In this document: one piece after another, positions 16,798 through 21,758 of the stretch
How the letters are laid out: each line of letters starts with the position of its first letter
Position numbering within the stretch: position 1 is the first letter of the stretch
NCBI GenBank assembly: GCA_964623915.1
Contig: CAZUVQ010000020.1
Coordinates: 1-21,758 of the forward strand
Source of the DNA: CAZUVQ01 sp964623915
GTDB taxonomy: Bacteria > Bacillota > Clostridia > UMGS1883 > UMGS1540
Direction of reading: 5' to 3'
DNA: 21,758 nt
The notes under the pieces: generated by a model
Database searches by the model: none
What the model was told of the DNA's origin: nothing
The model's input: only the letters and a program-made list of their open reading frames with translations
Program-made: the position numbers and the translations under genes

Positions 16798-17799
16798 ATG
16801 AGCTATGATATATTGAAAAAACAGTTAAAGCAAGGAAATCTTACAAAATTTCTGCACTTTTATGGTGAGGAGAGGTATCTTGTCTATCACTATATAAATA
16901 TAGTAAAAAAGTTTGTTGTCGGTGACAGTGAAGATTTTAATTTAATTGTCTTTGAAGGTGATGTGCCAAAAACAGATATAGATATGTCATTCAACACACC
17001 ACCTCTTATGGGTGAGCGTAAGCTGATTTTATTAAAGGATACAGGTGTTTTTGCACTTAAAAATGAAAACAAGGAAGTGTGGAAAACGGTTTTTTCTAAT
17101 GCGGCAGATTTTGTTTATGTGCTTGCTTTTGAGGATAAGTTTGACAAGCGCAGCACTGCATACCGTGCTTTCGCCGAAAAGTGTCTTTCTGTTAATTTTG
17201 AGAGAAGGTCACAAGGGGACATGAAGGCATGGGTTTCACGCCTTGTTTACTCTGCCGGTAAAAAAATGGGGAATGATGCGGTGGGGGTTTTTCTTGACAG
17301 CGCAGGGCTTGACATGTACAGCGTGGAGGCAGGAATAAACAAACTGATTTCCGGTGTTGGAAACAACAAAGAAATTACAAAAGAAAATGTCACAGATATT
17401 ATTACAAAAGAGTATTTTACAAAAGAATATGCGTATACGGATGCAATGCTCACCAAAAATGCGGCAGACGCCAACAAATATCTCTCAGAGCTACTTGAAA
17501 TGGGATTTGAACCTATAAATCTTCTTTTTATTGTTGGCTCGTCATATCTTTCCTGTTATAAGGCAAAGCTAATGCAATCAGATGGTGAGAGTGCATCGGA
17601 AATGATAAAAAGGCTTAAACTCCCCCGTGAGTTTTTAGCAAGAAAATTTATCGGATATGCAAAACAACTGTCGGAGGAATATCTTGCATCGGCCATAGAA
17701 CTAATAAAAGAAGCAGATTATAAGGTGAAAATCGGCCTCGTTGACCCCGTTACTCTTATAAGAACACTAACAGAAGAAATATTAATTTTGAAGGACTGA
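16798..17799 (+). CDS. holA: DNA polymerase III delta subunit
   Basis: Clamp-loader subunit that opens the beta sliding clamp during DNA replication. The 333-aa length matches the family. The N-terminal region has LTKFLHFYGEERYLVYHYI, the usual 'FLxYGEExxL' opening, and the NTPPLMGERKLILLKD stretch matches the clamp-binding segment. An AAA+-like fold without Walker motifs is expected and none is seen. The C-terminal part (about 215-333) is the helical collar domain. AAGGAAGG precedes ATG. The gene is probably co-transcribed with comEC. Confidence 0.92.
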   Translation: MSYDILKKQLKQGNLTKFLHFYGEERYLVYHYINIVKKFVVGDSEDFNLIVFEGDVPKTDIDMSFNTPPLMGERKLILLKDTGVFALKNENKEVWKTVFSNAADFVYVLAFEDKFDKRSTAYRAFAEKCLSVNFERRSQGDMKAWVSRLVYSAGKKMGNDAVGVFLDSAGLDMYSVEAGINKLISGVGNNKEITKENVTDIITKEYFTKEYAYTDAMLTKNAADANKYLSELLEMGFEPINLLFIVGSSYLSCYKAKLMQSDGESASEMIKRLKLPREFLARKFIGYAKQLSEEYLASAIELIKEADYKVKIGLVDPVTLIRTLTEEILILKD

Positions 17800-17813
17800 T
17801 TAACATAAACCTA

Positions 17814-17862
17814 CGCAGTAAATTTAATTCGATTGGATTAAAAAGTGATTTTTCTGCGTAAT
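17814..17862. repeat. Nested inverted repeat after holA
   Basis: ACGCAG near 17814 and CTGCGT near 17854 form outer arms. TTTAAT and ATTAAA form inner arms around TCGATTGG. Together they could make an interrupted hairpin of about 47 nt. It starts 15 nt after the holA stop and no clear T-run follows, so a terminator function is only possible. Confidence 0.35.
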
Positions 17863-17879
17863 ATAAAATAAGTGAACAC

Positions 17880-17921
17880 TTTTGTGAAATAGTACAAAAA
17901 ATAGTTAAAATTTTGTTGACA
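17880..17921 (+). promoter_or_regulatory. Possible operator and -35 region upstream of fumarase gene
   Basis: TTTTGT (17880-17885) and ACAAAA (17894-17899) form a 6-bp inverted repeat with an 8-nt centre. A perfect -35 hexamer TTGACA lies at 17916-17921. The -10 is unclear: GAGAAT at 17939-17944 has 17-bp spacing but matches poorly. The inverted repeat resembles Rex half-sites (TTGTGA) but its spacing is 2 nt too short for the usual Rex operator. Confidence 0.3.
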
Positions 17922-17982
17922 TCGGAAGGATTTTAAAAGAGAATGTCGAATTATACATATAAACAAGTAAGGAACTTTGAAT

Positions 17983-18822
17983 ATGCGAACAGTAAAGAGC
18001 GAAATAATTACAGAAAAAGTAAAAAACATGTGCATTGAAGCAAACTGCTGCCTTGGTAAGGATGTTATAGATAAGTTGTCCGAGGCCGTTGAAAAAGAGA
18101 CAACAGAGCTCGGAAAAAACGTTTTGTCACAGCTTCTTTTAAATGCAGAGCTTGCCGCAAAAAATATGATTCCAATATGTCAAGATACAGGAATGGCCGT
18201 TTTCTTTGTGGAAATCGGGGAACAGGTTTTTGTTGACGGTAACATAGAAAAAGCTATTACCGAAGGCGTCCGATGCGGGTATACAGAAGGTTATCTGCGT
18301 GCATCCGTTGTGGGGGACCCGTTTAGAAGAAAAAATACAGGAGATAACACTCCTCCCATAATTTACATAAATTTTACCGAAGGTGACAAAATAAAGATTG
18401 TCTTTGCACCTAAAGGTTTTGGCAGCGAGAATATGAGTGCTTTAAAGATGCTTAAACCTTCAGATGGCTATGAGGGTGCCTTTGATTTTGTGGTTGAAAC
18501 AGTAAAAAAAGCGGGTTCCAATCCCTGTCCGCCCATAGTTGTCGGTGTCGGGATAGGCGGAACGATGGAAAAAGCCGCCTTGCTTGCCAAAAAGGCGTTG
18601 ACGTTTGAGGTGGGGTATAAAAACCCCGATAAATTTTATTCCGATATGGAAAAAGAGCTCCTTGAAAAAATCAACAAGCTTGGTATAGGGCCGCAGGGTT
18701 TCGGTGGTTTGGTGACAGCTCTTGGAGTAAATGTTCTTGCGTATCCGACGCATATTGCAGGTCTGCCTGTGGCAGTTAACATAAATTGCCATGTTGCAAG
18801 GCATAAAACAGTTACGATTTAA
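17983..18822 (+). CDS. Class I fumarate hydratase alpha subunit
   Basis: Alpha chain of a two-subunit, oxygen-sensitive [4Fe-4S] hydratase of the fumarase/L-tartrate dehydratase family, converting fumarate to malate (or a related reaction). The 279-aa length is normal. All three cluster ligands are present: Cys66 in ICQDTG, Cys182 in NPCPP and Cys269 in NINCHVARH. GIGGTMEKA and GPQGFGG are also typical. ATG 17983 is chosen with TAAGGA about 10 nt upstream; an in-frame TTG at 17977 would be too near that site. The beta chain, which carries the C-terminal domain and is normally adjacent, is absent: hpf follows. Fumarase and tartrate dehydratase cannot be told apart from this chain alone. Confidence 0.9.
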   Translation: MRTVKSEIITEKVKNMCIEANCCLGKDVIDKLSEAVEKETTELGKNVLSQLLLNAELAAKNMIPICQDTGMAVFFVEIGEQVFVDGNIEKAITEGVRCGYTEGYLRASVVGDPFRRKNTGDNTPPIIYINFTEGDKIKIVFAPKGFGSENMSALKMLKPSDGYEGAFDFVVETVKKAGSNPCPPIVVGVGIGGTMEKAALLAKKALTFEVGYKNPDKFYSDMEKELLEKINKLGIGPQGFGGLVTALGVNVLAYPTHIAGLPVAVNINCHVARHKTVTI

Positions 18823-18840
18823 GCAGGCAACACCTGTTTG
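18821..18840 (+). terminator. Weak hairpin after fumarase alpha gene
   Basis: AAGCAGG (18821-18827) and CCTGTTT (18833-18839) can pair over 7 bp with one G-U pair, around a 5-nt loop. Only TTTG follows, so this would be at best an inefficient terminator before hpf. Confidence 0.25.
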
Positions 18841-18869
18841 AAATATGAATCAAAAAGGAGAGTGTACAC

Positions 18870-19394
18870 ATGAAGGTAAACATTACCGGAAGGAGATTGG
18901 AACTAACTGAAGGGTTAAAATCGGCAACAGAAAAAAAATTAGGCAAGTTATCAAAATTTTTCAATGAGGATGCTGATGCCAAGGTTACTTTTTCGATTCA
19001 GAAAGAAAGGCATACGGCGGAGGTAACAATTTATGCCGGCGGCATGATATACCGTGCCGAAGAAACCAATACTGATATGTATGCCGCTATTGACAAGGTA
19101 GTTGATATTATTGAAAGGCAAATAAGGAAAAACAAAACGCGTCTTGGTAAAAGGCTTCGTGAAAATGCCTTTATCAGAACAGTTGAGGTTGAACCTCTCT
19201 CTTTAGAGGAAAAGGAATTTGATATTGTAAGAGTTAAAAAACATTATGTAAAGCCAATGAGTCCGGAGGAAGCAATATTGCAAATGAATCTTTTGGGACA
19301 TGAGTTTTATCTTTTCAAAAATTCAGTTTCGGATGAATATAATCTTGTGTACAGACGTAAGGGCGGCGGCTACGGTCTGATAGAAACAGAATAA
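18870..19394 (+). CDS. hpf: Ribosome hibernation-promoting factor, long form
   Basis: Binds the 30S decoding centre of idle ribosomes and, through its C-terminal domain, pairs two 70S particles into 100S dimers in slow growth or stress. The 174-aa chain has an N-terminal S30AE (YfiA-like) domain, about residues 1-98, beginning MKVNITGRRLELTEGLK. After a basic linker comes the dimerisation domain (about 118-174, with VRVKKHYVKPMSPEEAILQMNLLGHEFYLFKN... in two conserved segments). This makes it the long form of Firmicutes, not the short HPF/RaiA of enterics. An AAGGAG site precedes ATG. It is separated by 47 nt from the fumarase gene. The downstream flank is an inverted-repeat element. Confidence 0.95.
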   Translation: MKVNITGRRLELTEGLKSATEKKLGKLSKFFNEDADAKVTFSIQKERHTAEVTIYAGGMIYRAEETNTDMYAAIDKVVDIIERQIRKNKTRLGKRLRENAFIRTVEVEPLSLEEKEFDIVRVKKHYVKPMSPEEAILQMNLLGHEFYLFKNSVSDEYNLVYRRKGGGYGLIETE

Positions 19395-19533
19395 AATCGG
19401 GGGCTGTGACAAAAAGTGTGGAATGGACAAACTGAAGGGCTTACATTGGTACGTCGAGAGGTGAAGTTTGTTCATAGCGTAAAGAAAAGTAATATTAAGG
19501 TACACAGACGATAATATTTGATTAGTTTTTTAG

Positions 19534-19588
19534 GGGTCAATCCCTCCACCGCTGGCGCGGTCCCCCTCCCTCTGCACGAGGGAGGCTA
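19534..19588. repeat. GC-rich 55-mer repeat, copy 1 (two hairpins)
   Basis: It holds two short palindromes: ACCGC-TGGC-GCGGT (19548-19561) and CCTCCCTC-TGCAC-GAGGGAGG (19565-19585). Its GC content is far above that of the surrounding genes. It is identical, base for base, to the copy at 19689-19743 and ends exactly at the N gap. It resembles REP-like palindromic repeats dispersed in clostridial genomes; that link is from memory and not tested. Confidence 0.75.
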
Positions 19589-19688
19589 NNNNNNNNNNNN
19601 NNNNNNNNNNNNNNNNNNNNNNNNNNNNNNNNNNNNNNNNNNNNNNNNNNNNNNNNNNNNNNNNNNNNNNNNNNNNNNNNNNNNNNNN
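19589..19688. other. Assembly gap of 100 N
   Basis: Exactly 100 undetermined bases. The round number indicates a placeholder of unknown true size. No coding sequence should be read through it. Confidence 0.98.
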
Positions 19689-19743
19689 GGGTCAATCCCT
19701 CCACCGCTGGCGCGGTCCCCCTCCCTCTGCACGAGGGAGGCTA
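19689..19743. repeat. GC-rich 55-mer repeat, copy 2
   Basis: Exact second copy of the 55-mer at 19534-19588, in the same orientation, starting at the first base after the N gap. It has the same two hairpins. Sequence diverges immediately after it (ATGATACC...). It may be a real second copy or the same copy duplicated by the assembler. Confidence 0.75.
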
Positions 19744-19793
19744 ATGATACCGTATTTTTAAGCTTTTTGTCGCAGTCCATTAATGGTGTTTAC

Positions 19794-20396
19794 ATGAAAA
19801 TAAGTGAAGCTATAATAGTTGAGGGTATTTACGATAAAATCAAGCTTGCATCATGCGTTGATGCGTTTATCGTAACAACTGACGGATTTGATATTATTAA
19901 TAATAAAGAAAAGCTTGATTATATAAGAAAGCTTGCTGTGAAGTGCGGGATTGTGATTTTAACAGATTCCGACAGGGCAGGCTTTCTTATACGCAATTAT
20001 ATAAAAAGCTCAGTAAACGTCGGCAAGGTATTAAATGCGTTTATACCCGATATTGAAGGCAAGGAAAAAAGAAAAAGAAAGAGCTCTAAAGAAGGTTTTT
20101 TAGGTGTTGAAGGTATTTCGAGTGAAATAATTTTAGGCTCTCTCAAAGCGGCCGGATGCACAGTTGACGGTAAACTTTCGAGTAAATCTGATTTTTTAAA
20201 AGCCGTTGATTTGTATTCTGACGGTCTGACAGGCGGAAAACAAAGCAGCCATATGAGAAAATATATTGCAAAAGAGATGGGGCTGCCTGCAAGGATTTCA
20301 TCTAAAGAGCTTTTGAATGCGATAAATTTGTTTCTCGATTATAATGGATATGAAGAACTTGTAAAAAGAGCAAAAAACGAGGTTTCAAGGAGTTGA
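19794..20396 (+). CDS. rnmV: RNase M5-like Toprim protein (DUF4093 C-terminus)
   Basis: Toprim-fold nuclease related to RNase M5, which trims 5S rRNA precursors in Gram-positive bacteria. In the 200-aa chain the Toprim domain spans about residues 5-95, with catalytic Glu10 in VEGIYDK and Asp58/Asp60 in LTDSDRAG. The EKRKRKSSKEGFLGVEG segment and the helical C-terminus (about 115-195) fit the DUF4093 type common in Clostridia. ATG 19794 is chosen because homology begins there; anything upstream reads through repeats and the N gap. The ribosome site is weak (GGTG about 6 nt upstream), unlike its neighbours, and the end of an inverted-repeat element lies 15 nt before the start. Its stop overlaps the next gene (TTGA). 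The 5S role is inferred from the family. Confidence 0.82.
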   Translation: MKISEAIIVEGIYDKIKLASCVDAFIVTTDGFDIINNKEKLDYIRKLAVKCGIVILTDSDRAGFLIRNYIKSSVNVGKVLNAFIPDIEGKEKRKRKSSKEGFLGVEGISSEIILGSLKAAGCTVDGKLSSKSDFLKAVDLYSDGLTGGKQSSHMRKYIAKEMGLPARISSKELLNAINLFLDYNGYEELVKRAKNEVSRS

Positions 20397-21532
20397 TAAA
20401 ACTGAAATTGCTTTATAACGGGTTAATCCGTACGTGTGACGGTAGGGATTATGATAATGGATACATATTGATTGAAGGTAAAAAAATTAAGGCTGTCGGT
20501 GACATGGCAAGTTTTCCTGATGTTGATTGTGAAAAAGTCAACCTGATGGGCAAAACAGTAATACCGGGGCTTGTGGATGCGCACAGCCACATAGGGCTAA
20601 TGGGTGACAGCGCAGGTTTTGAGGGGATTGATTTAAATGAAAGCACAGATGTTCTTACACCGCATATCCGCGCGTTAGACGGTATAAATCCGCTTGATAT
20701 TGCATTTAAAGAGGCTCTTTTCGCAGGGGTGACAACTGTAATGGTAGGTCCCGGAAGCACTAACCCTATCGGGGGAATGTTTGCGGCTATAAAAACTGGC
20801 GGCAGCCCATGCATTGATAAAAGAGTGATAAAACAGCCGGCTGCAATGAAATTTGCTTTCGGAGAAAATCCGAAAAAAGCATTTGGCAAAAAAGATAAAA
20901 TGCCGACAACAAGAATGGGTATTGCCGCTGTGATAAGAGAAGCACTTATGAAGGCGCAAAGATATGATGAAAATAATTTTGATATAAAAACGCAGGCTTT
21001 GGTTCCCGTAGTAAAGGGCGAAATGCTTGTCAAGGCGCATGCTCACAGGGCGGACGATATCGTAACTGTTATAAGAATTGCAAAAGAATTTGGTTTAAAG
21101 CTCACTGTTGAGCATTGTACGGAAGGAAGCTTTATTGTTGATTATCTCAAGGAAGAGGGATTAACTGTTTGCATAGGCCCTACATTTGGAGATAGGGGCA
21201 AGCCGGAGCTTTTGAATAAAGATTTTAGTTTAATGAGTGTTCTTGAAAAGGCGGGAGTTCCATTTGCCATTATTACGGATGCCGGTGAAATTCCTCAAAA
21301 TGAGTTGATGACCTGTGCAAGGCTCGCACATCTTCGCGGTATCAGTGAAAAAGCGGCTCTGCTTGCAGTTACAGCTGTTGCGGCAGATGCCTGTGAAATT
21401 GAAGACAGGGTAGGCAGAATAAGAGCCGGATTGGATGCTGATTTGGCAATATATCAAGGAAATCCCTTGCGGTTTGACAGTTTTTTAACAGATGTTTATC
21501 TTGAAGGGGAAAAAGTTGAAATTACTACATAA
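20393..21532 (+). CDS. Amidohydrolase family protein
   Basis: Metal-dependent hydrolase of the amidohydrolase superfamily (COG1228-like, related to imidazolonepropionase and dipeptidase-type enzymes); substrate not assigned. The 379-aa chain begins with a small beta-sandwich segment (about 1-55). VIPGLVDAHSHIG follows with metal ligands His64 and His66, then His216/His218 (KAHAHRADD), His241 (VEHC) and Asp296 (ITDAGE). The C-terminal sandwich strand contains the usual GLDADLAIYQGNPL motif. The start is uncertain. TTG 20393 overlaps the previous stop but sits directly against AAGGAG (20387-20392); CTG 20402 or TTG 20408 are better spaced from this long Shine-Dalgarno match (AAGGAGTTGAT). Translational coupling to the RNase M5-like gene is likely. 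Confidence 0.85.
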   Translation: MIKLKLLYNGLIRTCDGRDYDNGYILIEGKKIKAVGDMASFPDVDCEKVNLMGKTVIPGLVDAHSHIGLMGDSAGFEGIDLNESTDVLTPHIRALDGINPLDIAFKEALFAGVTTVMVGPGSTNPIGGMFAAIKTGGSPCIDKRVIKQPAAMKFAFGENPKKAFGKKDKMPTTRMGIAAVIREALMKAQRYDENNFDIKTQALVPVVKGEMLVKAHAHRADDIVTVIRIAKEFGLKLTVEHCTEGSFIVDYLKEEGLTVCIGPTFGDRGKPELLNKDFSLMSVLEKAGVPFAIITDAGEIPQNELMTCARLAHLRGISEKAALLAVTAVAADACEIEDRVGRIRAGLDADLAIYQGNPLRFDSFLTDVYLEGEKVEITT

Positions 21533-21553
21533 TATTTATTTTTGTGACATTTG

Positions 21554-21567
21554 CATAACAGTTGTTA
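21554..21567. repeat. Short palindrome in 3' intergenic region
   Basis: ATAACA and TGTTAT flank a 2-nt centre, forming a 14-bp dyad shortly after the amidohydrolase stop and about 50 bp before the -35 of the next promoter. It could be an operator half-site pair; nothing else supports this. Confidence 0.25.
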
Positions 21568-21615
21568 TTAAAATGTGAAAAATTCGAAATATATCAAAAA
21601 AAAATCATATTTCTC

Positions 21616-21644
21616 TTGCAAAATTGTTTTGTTGGGGTTATAAT
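21616..21644 (+). promoter_or_regulatory. Probable promoter of a gene beyond the window
   Basis: TTGCAA at 21616-21621 and a perfect TATAAT at 21639-21644 are 17 bp apart. Transcription would start near 21651. A GGGGG ribosome-site-like run at 21708-21712 lies before TTG 21717 and GTG 21730, either of which stays open to the window end, but neither gives enough sequence to identify a product. The 226 nt after the amidohydrolase stop otherwise hold only a 14-bp palindrome. Confidence 0.6.
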
Positions 21645-21758
21645 GTACTTGAACAGTTATAAAAAGTGGGGCATTTGTATCTTGCCTTGCCTTACGGTGA
21701 ATTGAAAGGGGGACAGTTGTTTATTATTTGTGCATTGCACAATTATAATACATACTTA

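Larger units (their letters stand above)
19401..19778. mobile_element. Candidate MITE-like element with terminal inverted repeats
   Basis: GGGCTGTGACAAAAAG at 19401-19416 and CTTTTTGTCGCAGTCC at 19763-19778 are inverted copies matching at 14 of 16 positions. The element includes a second inverted pair, ATGGACAAACT (19423-19433) and AGTTTGTTCAT (19465-19475), two copies of a GC-rich 55-mer, and a 100-base N gap. The true length is therefore unknown, about 380 bp as written. No transposase or other coding region is credible within it. No clear target duplication is visible. It fills the whole space between hpf and the next gene, starting 6 nt after the hpf stop and ending 15 nt before the next start codon. 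A degenerate insertion sequence or a long-range terminator hairpin with inserted repeats are alternatives. Confidence 0.5.

Noticed and set aside
17880..17899. Rex operator upstream of the fumarase gene
   Set aside because: The half-sites resemble TTGTGA/ACAA but are 2 nt too close for the usual Rex site. Kept only as a generic inverted repeat.
19518..20396. Longer open frame running from 19518 through the N gap into the RNase M5-like gene
   Set aside because: It depends on 100 undetermined bases and translates the GC-rich repeat twice. Homology starts at the ATG at 19794.
1..21758. tRNA, rRNA or CRISPR loci, and defence, toxin-antitoxin or phage genes
   Set aside because: None were recognised on either strand by reading; the content is almost entirely housekeeping.
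21717..21758. Start of a partial gene at the right edge
   Set aside because: Two weak start codons remain open to the end, but 14 or fewer codons are available, so no CDS is called.

Overview
The window is a gene-dense, AT-rich stretch from a Gram-positive bacterium, most likely a member of the Clostridia. The evidence is the strong AGGAGG-type ribosome binding sites, the long-form hibernation factor, the RNase M5-like Toprim protein with a clostridial-type C-terminus, a short basic S21, a Bacillus-type Maf, the two-subunit class I fumarase alpha chain and the mre/min/mgsA gene order. A 100-base run of N flanked on both sides by the same exact 55-mer suggests a draft, probably metagenome-derived, assembly. 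All recognised genes lie on the + strand.

Layout. (1) 1-200: leader with a promoter for uppP. (2) 201-13423: a long co-oriented block with tight spacing. It runs uppP (lipid carrier recycling), an FtsK/SpoIIIE translocase, a YgiQ-type radical SAM protein overlapping folD, a U32-family protein, maf, mreC, mreD, a class B PBP (elongasome), then minD behind its own likely promoter, and mgsA. (3) 13424-14074: a HAD phosphatase starting directly after the mgsA stop, followed by a 24-bp perfect palindrome. (4) 14169-14489: a compact single-gene unit for ribosomal protein S21 (rpsU, 58 aa), with a perfect-consensus promoter and an intrinsic terminator. (5) 14517-17799: comEC and holA. (6) 17800-19394: fumarase alpha without its beta partner, then long-form hpf. 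(7) 19395-19793: a non-coding element with 16-bp imperfect terminal inverted repeats, containing GC-rich hairpin repeats and the N gap. (8) 19794-21532: RNase M5-like protein and an amidohydrolase. (9) 21533-21758: promoter and leader of a gene beyond the window.

Most genes are housekeeping: cell envelope growth, chromosome segregation and division-site selection, one-carbon metabolism, RNA maturation and ribosome hibernation. I found no convincing new multi-gene system. The items most worth checking are the inverted-repeat element next to the RNase M5 start codon, active-site substitutions in methylglyoxal synthase, the 125-nt coding overlap between the radical SAM gene and folD, a heptad cysteine repeat in the U32 protein, and the orphan fumarase subunit.
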